DNA from: Methylobacterium sp. Leaf104
GTDB lineage: Bacteria > Pseudomonadota > Alphaproteobacteria > Rhizobiales > Beijerinckiaceae
Length of the DNA: 64,000 bases
NCBI RefSeq assembly: GCF_001422885.1
Contig: NZ_LMMZ01000006.1
Location: forward strand, 1-64,000
Direction of reading: 5' to 3'
Shown here: positions 9,298-20,404 of the stretch, piece after piece
Layout of the letters: every line of letters begins with the position of its first letter
How positions within the stretch are numbered: the first letter of the stretch is position 1
Notes under the pieces: generated by a model
The model's database searches: none
What the model was told of the DNA's origin: nothing
The model's input: the letters and a program-made list of their open reading frames with translations, nothing else
Position numbers and translations under genes: made by a program

Positions 9298-9612
9298 TCA
9301 CTTCTTGGTCAGGAGCAGGTTGCCCTCGTTGCCGAGCTTCTTCTGAATCTGTTGGGCGAACAGCGCCAGGAGCAGGGGCAACCGGACCTCGACCCGCACG
9401 GTCTCGGGGCGGACATCCACCTGCCCGTCGACCTTCTGACCCAGGGCCGCCATGGCGAAGTCGAGGCGGTCGTCTGTCCAGGCCATCTTCTCGACGGCGA
9501 CGCCCGCCTTGGCGAACAGACCGTCGGCCTGGGTGATGCCGTCCGCGATGCGCCGACGGGCCTCGGCCAGGCCGAGTTCATGGGGGATTTCGACGATCAG
9601 CGGCTTTGCCAT
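9298..9612 (-). CDS. Polyhydroxyalkanoic acid system family protein
   Basis: This 104-residue protein (MAKPLIVEIPHELGLAEARR) has the features of the PHA granule-region family: an N-terminal strand followed by the helix LAEARRRIADGI, a central WTDDRLDFAMAALGQKVDGQVDV segment, and an LPLLLALFAQQIQKKL helix. Members are small cytoplasmic proteins with a polyketide-cyclase-like fold that often lie near PHA genes. No PHA synthase gene is in this window, so the link to storage polymer rests on the family alone. Confidence 0.85.
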   Translation of the reverse strand: MAKPLIVEIPHELGLAEARRRIADGITQADGLFAKAGVAVEKMAWTDDRLDFAMAALGQKVDGQVDVRPETVRVEVRLPLLLALFAQQIQKKLGNEGNLLLTKK

Positions 9613-9689
9613 GGGGGTCTGAGCTCTCGGTTCCGCCTGCCAGATGGGGCCGGCCGGTCCCTCTCACAACGCCGACCGGCCCGATTCGC

Positions 9690-10040
9690 TCAGTTCACCA
9701 CGCTCAGGGCGACGTAGGTCGTGCCGCCCATGCCGAGCGCGCGGGCCGAGCCCTTGGCGAGATCGATGATCCGGCCGCGGACGAACGGGCCGCGATCGTT
9801 GATGCGCACCACCACCGAGCGGCCGTTGCGCTTGTTCTCGACCCGGACCCGGGTGCCGAACGGCAACGTGCGATGGGCGGCGGTCATCCCGTTCGGATTG
9901 AAGCGTTCGCCATTCGCCGTCCGATGGCCGCTCGCATACCAGGAGGCGGCGCCGCTCTGGGCGCTGGCTGGATGAACGGCGGCGAGTGTCACGACGGTCC
10001 CGATGATGGCAGCGGCCCCACGAACAGGCTTGATAGTCAT
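9690..10040 (-). CDS. RlpA-like septal ring lytic transglycosylase / DPBB protein
   Basis: This 116-residue exported protein has a signal peptide (about residues 1-27, ending HPASAQ) followed by a double-psi beta-barrel domain. The conserved motifs are [34 protein letters not shown] and [19 protein letters not shown], including the catalytic-type Asp in NDRGPF. RlpA proteins cleave naked glycan strands at the division septum or bind peptidoglycan. The C-terminal SPOR domain of classical RlpA is missing, so this is the short form. Two ATGs occur at 10046 and 10040; AAAGGG lies 7 nt before the second, which is preferred. Confidence 0.9.
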   Translation of the reverse strand: MTIKPVRGAAAIIGTVVTLAAVHPASAQSGAASWYASGHRTANGERFNPNGMTAAHRTLPFGTRVRVENKRNGRSVVVRINDRGPFVRGRIIDLAKGSARALGMGGTTYVALSVVN

Positions 10041-11831
<1,791 letters not shown>

Positions 11832-11841
11832 GCGCCCGCGG

Positions 11842-13197
11842 TCATCGGATCCGCGGCCGTCCCCGCCTGCGGGGGCTCGGCGAAGGGACTACCTCGGACG
11901 GCTCCTCGAACTCATCGACGGGCTCGTCATGAATCGGGGACGGCGCCGCGCGCGGGGCCGGCTTCGGCACCGGGCGAAAGCGCGGCGACGGGGCTGGCGC
12001 CTCCGGTTCGGGCTCGGCGAAGAGCGGCGTGTCGGCCACACTCCGCATCGCCTTCGGCCGGCCGCGCTTTGCGGGCTTGTCCGCTCCCGGCTCGGCCGCC
12101 TCGGGCTTCGGGTCGAAGGCGTGCGCCAGGACCTTCTTCATCACACCCGGCAGCGGTTCCTCGTCGAGGTCGCGCCGCGGCGTGAAGCGCAGGCCCGCCG
12201 GCGGGGTCGTGCTGAGCGCCACCTTGGCGACGAACACCGTCAGCTCCAGCGGAAAATGCGTGAAGCCGTGCCGCACGAGGCCCGGCAGCCGCTTCCAGCG
12301 CGCATCGAGGGGCGCGTCGAGCAGGGCCTGGGCCGGATCGTAATCCGGCTCCCAGGGGCTCATCGGCGGCTCGGCCATGGAGCCGAGCAATCCTTCCGGC
12401 GGCCGGGTGCGGAGCAGGATTGCCTCGTCGCCGCTGCGAATCGCCACGAAGGCCGCGCCACGACGCAGGGTGCCTTTCACCGCCTTGACCTTCCTAGGGA
12501 AAGTTTCCTGCAAGCCCAGCGCCCGGGCGCGGCAGGGCGCCATCCAGGGACAGAGCGCGCAGGCCGGGCGCCTGGGGGTGCACAGCGTCGCGCCGAGATC
12601 CATCACCGCCTGGGCGAAATCGCCCGGCCGATCCTCCGGAACCAGGGCCTGGGTCGCCGTGCGGATCTCGGTCCGGGCCGCCGGCAGGGTGGTCTCGATG
12701 GCGAAGAGCCGCGTCATCACCCGCTCGACATTGCCGTCCACCGCCGCTTCCTGGCGGTCGAACGCGATCGCGGCGACGGCACCCGCCGTGTAGGCGCCGA
12801 TGCCCGGCAGCTTGCGCAGGGATGCGGCCGTGTCGGGAAATCGCCCGGCCGCCGCCACCGCCTTGGCGCAGGCGTGCAGGTTGCGGGCGCGGGAATAGTA
12901 GCCGAGCCCGGCCCAGGCCGACATCACGGCCTCCTCGGGCGCCCCCGCCAAGTCCTCGACGGTGGGAAAGCGGGCCAGGAACTTCGCGAAATAGGGTTTG
13001 ACCGCCGCGATCGTGGTCTGCTGCAGCATCACTTCCGAGAGCCAGACCCGATACGGGTCGGGCGTCTCGCCGGGGAGTGCCCGCCAGGGTAGGACGCGGC
13101 GGTGCCGGTCGTACCAGGTCAGGAGGTCCGCGGCCTCGGGGGCGGGAGCTGTGGTGTGGGGCACGGGCACCGGCGCATGGTGGGGATGCCCGTGCAT
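11842..13197 (-). CDS. mutY: A/G-specific adenine glycosylase with AT-hook-like C-terminal tail
   Basis: This 451-residue base-excision enzyme removes adenine mispaired with 8-oxoguanine. Visible are the catalytic Glu in SEVMLQQTTI, the helix-hairpin-helix LPGIGAYTAGAVAAIAF, the catalytic Asp in VDGNVERV, and the iron-sulfur cysteines in the spacing C-X6-C-X2-C-X5-C. A NUDIX-like C-terminal domain (about residues 230-350) recognises 8-oxoG. Beyond it lies a tail of about 90 residues, rich in Pro, Ala and Glu, with two AT-hook-like cores (KRGRPKA and RRGRPRIR, the latter at the very end). The ATG at 13197 avoids overlap with the divergent dciA gene. The gene converges on ccrM with 10 bp between. 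Confidence 0.95.
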   Translation of the reverse strand: MHGHPHHAPVPVPHTTAPAPEAADLLTWYDRHRRVLPWRALPGETPDPYRVWLSEVMLQQTTIAAVKPYFAKFLARFPTVEDLAGAPEEAVMSAWAGLGYYSRARNLHACAKAVAAAGRFPDTAASLRKLPGIGAYTAGAVAAIAFDRQEAAVDGNVERVMTRLFAIETTLPAARTEIRTATQALVPEDRPGDFAQAVMDLGATLCTPRRPACALCPWMAPCRARALGLQETFPRKVKAVKGTLRRGAAFVAIRSGDEAILLRTRPPEGLLGSMAEPPMSPWEPDYDPAQALLDAPLDARWKRLPGLVRHGFTHFPLELTVFVAKVALSTTPPAGLRFTPRRDLDEEPLPGVMKKVLAHAFDPKPEAAEPGADKPAKRGRPKAMRSVADTPLFAEPEPEAPAPSPRFRPVPKPAPRAAPSPIHDEPVDEFEEPSEVVPSPSPRRRGRPRIR

Positions 13198-13342
13198 AGA
13201 CCGCCGGCCCGATGCGTCCAAGGCCGGCCTGTCCAGCCCGATCCCGCCGCCCGGCTTCGGCCGGACGGAACGGCATGCTAACCATTGCGCACGATACCGG
13301 AGCCTCGGTCCCGTCCCTGTCGGACACACGGAATCCCTGCGC

Positions 13343-13828
13343 ATGGCGCGTGTCAAACCCCTCGCCGAGTTGCTGGAGGGCTGCATCGGCCCCGCCTTCG
13401 CGGCGCAAGGGTTCGCCTCCACCGATATCCTGGCCGCTTGGCCCGAGATCGTCGGCGAGCGGCTCGCGCGCTACTGCCAGCCCTCGAAGCTCGAATGGCC
13501 GCGCCGGCGCCGGCGCGAGGAGGAGGGGCGGCCTGATCCCGGTACCCTCGTGGTCCGGGTCGAGGGGGTGTTCGCCCTCGAATTGCAGCATCTCGCACCG
13601 GTGGTGATCCAGCGCATCAACGCCCATTACGGCTGGGCCTGCGTCGGAAAGATCGTGATGCGACAGGGCCGTGTGGATCGGATCGGGCGCCGCCCCGCAC
13701 CGCCCGTCATCGATCCCGTCCGCCGCGGCGAAGTGGCGCTTGCGGTCGAGGCGATCGAGCACGACGGCCTGCGGGACGCCCTCGACCGCCTCGGGACGGC
13801 GATCGTCGCGACCACACACAAGCGCTAG
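13343..13828 (+). CDS. DUF721/DciA family protein (probable helicase-loader factor)
   Basis: This 161-residue protein (MARVKPLAELLEGCIGPAFA) matches the DUF721 family, with the N-terminal helix followed by ILAAWPEIVGERLARYCQPSKL and the strand-rich stretch GTLVVRVEGVFALELQHLAPVVIQRINAHYGW. DciA members load or regulate DnaB at replication initiation in bacteria that lack DnaC. An Arg/Glu-rich insertion (RRRRREEEGRP) interrupts the domain near residue 55. The 88-bp gap to the DsbA-like gene downstream suggests they may be co-transcribed. Confidence 0.85.
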   Translation: MARVKPLAELLEGCIGPAFAAQGFASTDILAAWPEIVGERLARYCQPSKLEWPRRRRREEEGRPDPGTLVVRVEGVFALELQHLAPVVIQRINAHYGWACVGKIVMRQGRVDRIGRRPAPPVIDPVRRGEVALAVEAIEHDGLRDALDRLGTAIVATTHKR

Positions 13829-13916
13829 GGAGTCGCGCTCCGCCTTGTCAGGACGCCTGCAGGATTCTACCGCATCGCTTCAGAAGATTTGGTCCGCGAC
13901 CGGAGCCCTCCCGATC

Positions 13917-14570
13917 ATGATCACCCGACGCGATGCCCTGAAAGCCACCGGCCTTGCCGTCGGCGCCGCGGTCCTCCTGCCGCGATTCACCCTGCCGGCC
14001 CTGGCCGAAGAGGCGAACCTCGCGACCCTGATGGAGCCCGGCCCCCTCGGCGACGTCTGGCTCGGTCCGAAGGACGCCAAGGTCACCATCATCGAGTACG
14101 CCTCGATGACCTGCTCCCACTGCGCGGCCTTCCACAAGTTCACCTGGCCGGCCCTGAAGGAGCGCTACATCGACACCAACAAGGTGCGCTTCACGCTGCG
14201 CGAGTTCCCGCTGGATCCGCTCGCCACCGCCGCCTTCATGCTGGCCCGCTGCGACGGGGACGCGAAGTACTACCCCATCACCGGCCTGCTCTTCGACCAG
14301 CAGCAGGCTTGGGCCTACGTGCAGAAGCCGCAATCACCGGTGGATGCCATGGAGCAGATGCTGCGCCAGGCCGGCTTCTCGAAGGAGAAATTCGAGGCCT
14401 GCCTGAAGGATCAGAAGCTCTACAGCGCCGTCAACGCGGTGAAGCAGAAGGGCATGGACACCTTCAAGGTCGATTCGACCCCGACCTTCTTCATCAACGG
14501 AGAGCGCTTCAAGGGCGAGATGACCATCGAGGGCATGGAGAAGGTGATCAAGCCCCTTCTGGGCGCCTGA
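13917..14570 (+). CDS. DsbA-family thioredoxin-fold protein with Tat signal
   Basis: This 217-residue protein has a twin-arginine-like signal (MITRRDALKATGLAVGAAVLL, cleavage near residue 31). The thioredoxin fold of the DsbA/Thioredoxin_4 group carries the active site C66-S-H-C69 (SMTCSHCAAFH) and the cis-Pro segment STPTFFINGE. It probably oxidises or isomerises disulfides in the periplasm. Similar proteins in alphaproteobacteria lie behind mutY/DUF721 genes, as here. Export by Tat would be unusual for a DsbA; only the RR pair and hydrophobic stretch support it. Confidence 0.9.
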   Translation: MITRRDALKATGLAVGAAVLLPRFTLPALAEEANLATLMEPGPLGDVWLGPKDAKVTIIEYASMTCSHCAAFHKFTWPALKERYIDTNKVRFTLREFPLDPLATAAFMLARCDGDAKYYPITGLLFDQQQAWAYVQKPQSPVDAMEQMLRQAGFSKEKFEACLKDQKLYSAVNAVKQKGMDTFKVDSTPTFFINGERFKGEMTIEGMEKVIKPLLGA

Positions 14571-14737
14571 TCCCTGGATACCGAGGATCCGTGGATACCC
14601 ACGAGCCCGAATTATCGGTGCCCGCGGTGTCGGTCTCTCGTCCCCTCGCCGACCCTTTCGGCGAACACCTGAGGGCGGTTCTGCAAAACACCGAATTCTC
14701 TTGGCGTGACAAGATCTTACGTGAGGTGGAGGGCGCC

Positions 14738-14766
14738 TTGACACCCAAGGTGGGCGAAACTATGGT
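14738..14766 (+). promoter_or_regulatory. Sigma-70-type promoter of the Fo ATP synthase operon
   Basis: TTGACA (14738-14743) and TATGGT (14761-14766) are separated by exactly 17 bp and lie about 65 bp before the atpI start. This is the best housekeeping-type promoter in the window and explains expression of atpI through atpF. A strong AAGGAGG at 14780-14786 lies in the leader but is too far from the annotated GTG start to serve it. Confidence 0.8.
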
Positions 14767-14829
14767 GCGCCCCGCTTGAAGGAGGCGTTCCGCCGGTTCC
14801 CTCCGCTCTCGCCAATGTGAGTTCTCGCC

Positions 14830-15204
14830 GTGAGCGGCAACGAAACAGCGGACGAAGGCGGGGACGGGCGGAAGAAAGCACTGGACGCGGACCTCTCTCA
14901 GAGGCTCAAACGTCTTGAGACGCAGATTGAGCGGAAGCGGCCGAGCGCCACTCCCGATCATTCGACGCGTCCCGGTTCTGCGGCCGGGCCCTCTCCTCTC
15001 GGCCAGGCGATGCGGCTCTCGACCGAGTTCATCGCGGGCGTCCTCGCCGGGGGCATTCTCGGTTGGATGTTCGATCGTTACCTCGGGACGAAACCCTGGG
15101 GACTGATCGTCCTGCTGATGTTGGGGTTCGCCACCGGCGTCTACAACGTCATGCGCGTCTCGGGGTCTCTTCCCAAGGCGCCGACGAAGGATCGGGACCG
15201 CTAG
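14830..15204 (+). CDS. atpI: AtpI/AtpZ, Fo ATP synthase assembly protein
   Basis: This 124-residue protein has a charged N-terminus (KALDADLSQRLKRLETQIERK) and two membrane helices (about residues 64-84 and 90-110) of the AtpZ/AtpI family (STEFIAGVLAGGILGWMFDRYLGTKPWGL). It helps assemble the c-ring and is the usual first gene of the alphaproteobacterial Fo operon. The start is a GTG at 14830 without a good Shine-Dalgarno sequence close by, so the start is less certain than the gene. Confidence 0.9.
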   Translation: MSGNETADEGGDGRKKALDADLSQRLKRLETQIERKRPSATPDHSTRPGSAAGPSPLGQAMRLSTEFIAGVLAGGILGWMFDRYLGTKPWGLIVLLMLGFATGVYNVMRVSGSLPKAPTKDRDR

Positions 15205-15319
15205 CGGTTCTCTGGAAGCGCCGCGTCTGCGGCGGATCGAATGCGAAGCATGCCGCTCACGCGGCACCGGTGGTGGCGGGCCGTCTGGCCGGCCGAGATT
15301 CAGAAGGACGGGAGCGGCA

Positions 15320-16075
15320 ATGGCCGTAAAGATGGATCCGATCCACCAGTTCGAGCTCAAGCCGCTGGTCTCCTTCGGTCATATCGGCAACCAGGAGATC
15401 GCGTTCACCCAGTCCGCGCTCTACATGTTCGCGGCCGTCGGGATCATCGCGCTGATCACCGTCGTCGCCACCGCCCGCCGTTCGGTGGTGCCGGGCCGCA
15501 TGCAGTCGATGGCCGAACTCTTCTACGAGTTCATCGGCTCGACCCTGCGCCAGTCTGCCGGACACGGTTCCGAGCGGTTCATGCCGCTGATCTTCTCGCT
15601 CTTCATGTTCGTGCTCGTGCTCAACATGCTGGGGATGATCCCCTACGCCTTCGCGGTGACCAGCCACATCATCGTCACCTTCGCGCTGGCGCTGCTCGTG
15701 ATCGGCACCGTCATCGTGTACGGCTTCATGGCCCACGGCACGAAGTTCCTGAAGGTGTTCGTGCCCTCGGGCGTGCCCGGGTGGCTCATGCCGATGATCG
15801 TCGCCATCGAGATCGTGTCCTTCATCTCGCGCCCGATCAGCCTCGCCGTCCGTCTCTTCGCCAACGTGCTCGCCGGCCACATCGCGCTCAAGATCTTCGC
15901 GGGCTTCGTCCCGGCGCTGCTCGCCGCCGGTGCCTGGGGTGCGATCTCGCCGCTGCCGCTGGCCCTCAGCGTCGCCGTCACGGCCCTCGAATTCCTCGTC
16001 GCCGGTCTGCAGGCCTACGTCTTCGCGACGCTCGCCTCGATCTATCTCAGCGACGCCCTGCATCCCGGCCACTGA
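15320..16075 (+). CDS. atpB: FoF1 ATP synthase subunit a
   Basis: This 251-residue integral membrane subunit forms the proton half-channels next to the c-ring. The essential Arg is in the conserved helix [19 protein letters not shown], and the last helix region [25 protein letters not shown] is also typical. Five to six membrane helices are visible. The GGGAG stretch just before the ATG supports the start. It is the second gene of the Fo operon, 115 bp behind atpI. Confidence 0.97.
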   Translation: MAVKMDPIHQFELKPLVSFGHIGNQEIAFTQSALYMFAAVGIIALITVVATARRSVVPGRMQSMAELFYEFIGSTLRQSAGHGSERFMPLIFSLFMFVLVLNMLGMIPYAFAVTSHIIVTFALALLVIGTVIVYGFMAHGTKFLKVFVPSGVPGWLMPMIVAIEIVSFISRPISLAVRLFANVLAGHIALKIFAGFVPALLAAGAWGAISPLPLALSVAVTALEFLVAGLQAYVFATLASIYLSDALHPGH

Positions 16076-16184
16076 GCCGGGGCCTCCCGGCCATCGGCCG
16101 GGATACCCCCTTCCGTCCCCGGTCCGCGGTCGCAGGCCGGATTTCTCTCCACGCAACGACGACACGGACACCAGGAGCAATTTG

Positions 16185-16412
16185 ATGGATCCCTTAGCTG
16201 CCAAGTACATCGGTGCCGGCCTCGCCTGTCTCGGCATGGCGGGGGCCGCCATCGGCCTCGGCAACCTCTTCGGCCAGTTCTACGCCGGCGCGCTCCGCAA
16301 CCCGTCGGCCGCCGACGGCCAGCGCGGCAACCTGCTCCTCGGCTTCGCCCTCACGGAAGCGCTCGGCATCTTCTCGCTGCTCGTCGCGCTGCTGCTCCTG
16401 TTCGCCGTCTAA
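16185..16412 (+). CDS. atpE: FoF1 ATP synthase subunit c
   Basis: This 75-residue hairpin of two membrane helices joined by a polar loop ([14 protein letters not shown]) forms the rotor ring. Helix 1 holds the glycine-rich [14 protein letters not shown], and helix 2 the proton-binding Glu in [20 protein letters not shown]. The start at 16185 follows AGGAG (16173-16177) with a suitable spacer. The peptide is high in Ala, Gly and Leu, as expected. Confidence 0.97.
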   Translation: MDPLAAKYIGAGLACLGMAGAAIGLGNLFGQFYAGALRNPSAADGQRGNLLLGFALTEALGIFSLLVALLLLFAV

Positions 16413-16521
16413 GACACGCTCGTCGTCTCGGATCTCGAACCGATACCGGACCGGACGCCGCCTCCCGCAGGGATGGCAGAGGTGTCCGGTCCCCACTCCT
16501 TGATTTTACGCGAAGGACGTC

Positions 16522-17085
16522 ATGGCTCAGCCGGCCCATTCGACCGCAACGCATGAAGGCTTCGCCGCGACGCCGGCCGCCGAGCACGGCGGCGGCTTCC
16601 CGCCCTTCGAGAGCCACACCTTCGCGTCCCAGCTCATCTGGCTCGCTCTGGCCTTCGGGCTGCTCTACTACCTGATGGACAAGATCGCGCTGCCGCGCAT
16701 CCAGGCCATCCTGCACGACCGCGCCGTGCGCCTGTCGAGCGACCTCGACGAGGCCCAGCGCCTGAAGGCCGAGGCGGATGCCGCCGGTGCGGCCTACGAG
16801 AAATCCCTCAGCGACGCGCAGGCCAAGGCCCAGGCCATCGCCCTGGAGACCCGCACGGCGCTGACGCAGGAAGCCGAGACCAAGCGCAAGGCGCTCGAGG
16901 CTGAGTTGAACGCGCGCATCGCCGCCTCCGAGGCGACCCTGCGCACGCGCACCACCGAGGCCATGGGCAACGTTCGCGGCATCGCCGGCGAGACCGCCTC
17001 GGCGATCGTGGAGCGCCTGACCGGCCGCAGCCCGGACGAGGCCGCCCTGGCCAAGGCTCTCGACAGCGTCGCCTTCCCGCACTGA
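16522..17085 (+). CDS. atpG: FoF1 ATP synthase subunit b' (first b-type stalk subunit)
   Basis: This 187-residue stator protein has a His/Gly-rich N-terminus of about 35 residues, one membrane helix (SQLIWLALAFGLLYYLM) and a long charged coiled coil (DEAQRLKAEADAAGAAYEKSL onward). Photosynthetic bacteria and many alphaproteobacteria carry two different b subunits; this upstream one with the longer N-terminus is b'. It dimerises with the next gene's product to hold F1 against rotation. The symbol atpG for b' is also used for gamma in other systems. Confidence 0.92.
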   Translation: MAQPAHSTATHEGFAATPAAEHGGGFPPFESHTFASQLIWLALAFGLLYYLMDKIALPRIQAILHDRAVRLSSDLDEAQRLKAEADAAGAAYEKSLSDAQAKAQAIALETRTALTQEAETKRKALEAELNARIAASEATLRTRTTEAMGNVRGIAGETASAIVERLTGRSPDEAALAKALDSVAFPH

Positions 17086-17169
17086 GGCGGGACGCCAAAC
17101 CATATCTGACCGGCAGGGCCACCTGACGCGGAAGACCCCGCCGGACACCATCGAGTTGGGACGACGAGC

Positions 17170-17658
17170 ATGTTGTTGGAAGCCGAATTCTGGGTCGCAG
17201 TCGCCTTCGTCCTGTTCATGGCCGTGGTCTGGAAGGTCGGCGGCTTCAACCAGGTCACCAAGGGCCTCGATGGGCGCGCCAAGCGCGTCCGCCACGAACT
17301 CGACGAGGCGCGTCGCCTGCGTGAGGAGGCCGCCGGCGTCCTCGCCGACTACAAGAAGCGTCGCGCCGAGGCCGAGCGGGAGGCCGAGGCCATCGTCGCT
17401 TCCGCCCGCGAGGAGGCTCAGCGCATCGCCGACGAGGGCCATGCCCGCCTGAACGACTTCATCGCCCGCCGCACCAAGTCGGCCGAGACCAAGATCGCCC
17501 AGGCCGAGATTCAGGCGACCGCCCAGGTCCGGGCCGCTGCCGCCGATGCCGCGGTGAAGGTCTCCGAGGTGATCCTGCGCGAGCGCATGCAGGGCGACGC
17601 GGCCCAGGATCTTGTCCGGCAAAGCCTCGGCGAAGTCCGGACCCGCCTGTGGGCTTGA
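17170..17658 (+). CDS. atpF: FoF1 ATP synthase subunit b
   Basis: This 162-residue stator protein starts with a membrane helix ([21 protein letters not shown]) followed by a long, charged helix ([34 protein letters not shown]). It is the second b-type subunit and the last gene of the Fo operon. No F1 genes follow; they lie in a separate operon in related bacteria. A strong terminator stands 24 bp behind the stop. Confidence 0.95.
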   Translation: MLLEAEFWVAVAFVLFMAVVWKVGGFNQVTKGLDGRAKRVRHELDEARRLREEAAGVLADYKKRRAEAEREAEAIVASAREEAQRIADEGHARLNDFIARRTKSAETKIAQAEIQATAQVRAAAADAAVKVSEVILRERMQGDAAQDLVRQSLGEVRTRLWA

Positions 17659-17681
17659 TCGCCATCATCACGAGCCCAGGG

Positions 17682-17713
17682 AAAGCCGCCGCGAGGCGGC
17701 TTTCTCGTTTTCA
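17682..17713 (+). terminator. Rho-independent terminator of the Fo operon
   Basis: A perfect 9-bp stem AAAGCCGCC / GGCGGCTTT (17682-17690 and 17695-17703) with the loop GCGA is followed by a T-rich tail (CTCGTTTT). It ends the atpI-atpF transcript. Confidence 0.9.
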
Positions 17714-17786
17714 GGACCGACTTGCGAGGTGGGCGTGCTAAAAGGCCGCCCCGATCGCGCCGGCACCATGCCGCAGCGGAGTCCCG

Positions 17787-18713
17787 ATGCAGCCGATCAT
17801 CTCGATCCAGAATCTGTCCAAGGTCTACGCTTCGGGCCTTAAGGCCCTCAACGGCATCAACCTCGAGATTGCGGAGGGCGAGATCTTCGCCCTGCTCGGT
17901 CCAAACGGGGCTGGCAAGACAACGCTGATCAGCATCCTCTGCGGCATCGTGACGGCGAGCGCCGGCCGCATTCTCGCCGGTGGGCACGACATCGGCCGGG
18001 ATTACCGCCAGGCCCGCCGCCTCATCGGTCTCGTGCCGCAAGAGCTCACCACTGATGCCTTCGAGACGGTGTGGGCCACGACGAGCTTCAGCCGCGGGCT
18101 CTACGGACTGCGGCCGGATCCTGCGCATATCGAGCGCGTGCTGCGCGACCTCTCCCTGTGGGAGAAGCGCGACGCGCGAATCATGACCCTGTCGGGTGGC
18201 ATGAAGCGCCGGGTGCTTATCGCCAAGGCGCTGAGCCACGAGCCGCGAATCCTGTTCCTCGACGAGCCCACCGCCGGCGTCGATGTGGAGTTGCGCCGGG
18301 ACATGTGGCGCCTCGTGCGCTCCCTGCGCGACAAGGGTGTCACCATCATCCTGACCACTCACTACATCGACGAGGCCGAGGAGATGGCCGATCGCATCGG
18401 AGTGATCCGCAAGGGTGAGATTATCCTGGTGGAGGAGAAGGCCGAGCTGATGCGCAAGCTCGGCAAGAAGCAGATGACCCTGAACTTGCAGGAGCCCCTT
18501 GCGGCCCTGCCCCCGGCCCTGGCGCGGCACGACCTGACCCTGAAGCCGGGCGGCCAGGACCTGGTCTACACCTATGACACAAAGGGCGAGCGGACCGGGA
18601 TCACCGCGCTGCTGGCAGACCTCGCCGCCGCCGGCATCCGTTTTCGCGACCTCCAGACCAGCCAGTCCTCGCTGGAGGAGATCTTTGTCGACCTCGTGAA
18701 GGAACGCGCATGA
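17787..18713 (+). CDS. ABC-2 type exporter, ATP-binding protein
   Basis: This 308-residue nucleotide-binding subunit has Walker [11 protein letters not shown]-loop PQELTTDAF, signature LSGGMKRR, Walker [13 protein letters not shown] and the switch His in [10 protein letters not shown]. The C-terminal region after residue 225 is the extension usual in CcmA/NodI/YadG-type ATPases. It pairs with the permease whose ATG overlaps its stop (ATGA, 18710-18713). The cargo is unknown; NodIJ-like oligosaccharide and drug or polysaccharide export are all possible. Confidence 0.93.
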   Translation: MQPIISIQNLSKVYASGLKALNGINLEIAEGEIFALLGPNGAGKTTLISILCGIVTASAGRILAGGHDIGRDYRQARRLIGLVPQELTTDAFETVWATTSFSRGLYGLRPDPAHIERVLRDLSLWEKRDARIMTLSGGMKRRVLIAKALSHEPRILFLDEPTAGVDVELRRDMWRLVRSLRDKGVTIILTTHYIDEAEEMADRIGVIRKGEIILVEEKAELMRKLGKKQMTLNLQEPLAALPPALARHDLTLKPGGQDLVYTYDTKGERTGITALLADLAAAGIRFRDLQTSQSSLEEIFVDLVKERA

Positions 18714-19471
18714 ACTGGTACGCGGTCCGCGCCATCTACGGCTTCGAGATGGCGCGCTTCTGGCGCACGGCGCTGCAGAGCATCGTTGCCCCGGTCATCG
18801 CCACCTCGCTGTACTTCGTCGTCTTCGGCGCTGCCATCGGCTCGCGCGTCGCCTCGGTTGACGGTGTGGCGTACGGCGCCTTCATCGTGCCCGGGCTCAT
18901 GATGCTCTCGTTGCTGACGCAGAGCATCGCCAACGCCTCGTTCGGCATCTACTTCCCGCGTTTTGCCGGAACGATCTACGAAATCCTGTCGGCTCCGGTC
19001 TCGCCCCTTGAGATCGTGCTCGGCTATGTCGGTGCCGCGGCCTCGAAATCGATCCTCATCGGGCTGATAATCCTGGCGACCGCCGCCCTGTTCGTGCCCC
19101 TGCGCATCGAGCATCCGTTCGTGATGGTGCTATTCCTGCTCCTCACCGCGGTGACCTTCAGCCTGTTCGGCTTCCTCATCGGCCTCTGGGCCGACGGCTT
19201 CGAGAAGCTGCAATTGGTGCCGCTCCTGATCGTGACGCCGCTGACTTTCCTCGGCGGCAGCTTCTACGCCATCGAGATGCTGCCGCCGTTCTGGCGGGCG
19301 GTGAGTCTCGCCAACCCGGTAGTCTACCTCATCAGCGGCTTCCGCTGGGCCTTCTTCGGCACCTCGGATGTCGGCGTCGGCATCAGCCTCGCCATGGCGC
19401 TGGTCTTCCTCGTTCTGTGCTTGGCCGGCGTGACCTGGATCTTCCGGACAGGCTACCGTCTGAAGAGCTGA
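18710..19471 (+). CDS. ABC-2 type exporter, permease protein
   Basis: This 253-residue protein has six membrane helices and the ABC-2 hallmark [36 protein letters not shown] near its C-terminus. It is most like the YadH/NodJ branch. Its start overlaps the ATPase stop by four bases, so the two are translated together. It ends 16 bp from the convergent hydrolase gene. The transported substrate cannot be told from sequence. Confidence 0.93.
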   Translation: MNWYAVRAIYGFEMARFWRTALQSIVAPVIATSLYFVVFGAAIGSRVASVDGVAYGAFIVPGLMMLSLLTQSIANASFGIYFPRFAGTIYEILSAPVSPLEIVLGYVGAAASKSILIGLIILATAALFVPLRIEHPFVMVLFLLLTAVTFSLFGFLIGLWADGFEKLQLVPLLIVTPLTFLGGSFYAIEMLPPFWRAVSLANPVVYLISGFRWAFFGTSDVGVGISLAMALVFLVLCLAGVTWIFRTGYRLKS

Positions 19472-19487
19472 GGCGCCGGGCGTCCCG

Positions 19488-20279
19488 TCAGGGGCGCCGG
19501 GACAGGAAATCGAGCACGCCCGTCCTGTGGCCGCGATCGCCCACGGCCGTGCTGTGGTCGCGGTTCTGCAGTTCGAGAGCGGTGGCGTTCGGGAACAGGG
19601 CCGCCAGCGCCGGACCAGAGCCCGAGACCATGTCGAAGGTGCCCGTCGTGACCAGGGTGGGTGTCAGGATCTCCGCGACCTCGGCGCGCGACAGGGCCTG
19701 GCGCGAGCCGCGCATGCAGGCGGCGAGCGCCCGCAGGTCGCTCTTCGTCTGCTCGGCGAAGGTGCGGAACGCGGCGGCCGTCGGGTTCGGCGCGGGTGCG
19801 CCGGGATCCGCTTCCAGGGCTTCGGCGATCCCATCCGGCAGGCCCTTGCCTTCCACGAGGTGCAGGCCGAGGCCGCCGAGGAGCAGCGAGCGCACGCGCT
19901 GCGGCGCGTCGAGGGCAAGGAAAGCGGCGATGCGCGCGCCCATCGAGTAGCCCATCACGTCGGCGCGTTCGATCCCGAGATGGTCGAGCAGGCGGCGCGC
20001 GTCCTGGGCCATCAGGTCGGCGCCGTAGGCCTCCGGATCGTAGAGCTTCTGGCTCTCGCCGTGCCCCCGGTTGTCGAAGGCGACCGCCCGGTAGCCGGCC
20101 TGCGTCAGGGTGCGGACCCAGAGGGTGTTGACCCAGTTCACCGCGTGGTTCGAGGCGAAGCCGTGGATCAGAAGGACCGGGTCGCCGGGGCCACCCACCG
20201 CCGGCACGTCGATATACGCGATGGCGACGCCGTCGGAATCGAAGCTCTGCATGGGCTCGGGCCTTATGGGTCGGGGCAT
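19488..20279 (-). CDS. Alpha/beta hydrolase
   Basis: This 263-residue enzyme has an alpha/beta-hydrolase fold with the oxyanion motif LLIHGFASN, the segment VAFDNRGHGES, the nucleophile Ser in GYSMGARIA and a C-terminal His in LQNRDHSTAVGDRGH. It belongs to the broad esterase/lipase group; the substrate is unknown. The start at 20279 follows GGAGACGGG; an internal ATG at 20252 is possible. It is transcribed after the outer-membrane barrel gene, but a terminator lies between. Confidence 0.88.
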   Translation of the reverse strand: MPRPIRPEPMQSFDSDGVAIAYIDVPAVGGPGDPVLLIHGFASNHAVNWVNTLWVRTLTQAGYRAVAFDNRGHGESQKLYDPEAYGADLMAQDARRLLDHLGIERADVMGYSMGARIAAFLALDAPQRVRSLLLGGLGLHLVEGKGLPDGIAEALEADPGAPAPNPTAAAFRTFAEQTKSDLRALAACMRGSRQALSRAEVAEILTPTLVTTGTFDMVSGSGPALAALFPNATALELQNRDHSTAVGDRGHRTGVLDFLSRRP

Positions 20280-20340
20280 GGTGCCCGTCTCCTTGGACCG
20301 GCGCGCGCGCGGACGGAAGCCCCGGCGTGACGCTGACCCC

Positions 20341-20376
20341 GAAATGAAAGCGGCGGCAGGTCGCCCCTGCCGCCGC
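20341..20376 (-). terminator. Terminator downstream of the beta-barrel porin gene
   Basis: An 11-bp perfect stem GCGGCGGCAGG / CCTGCCGCCGC (20350-20360 and 20366-20376) with a 5-base loop, read on the minus strand, is followed by TTTCATTTC. It separates the porin gene from the hydrolase gene. Confidence 0.8.
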
Positions 20377-20404
20377 GTTGGACTGTTTGGACCGGATGCC
20401 GGGA

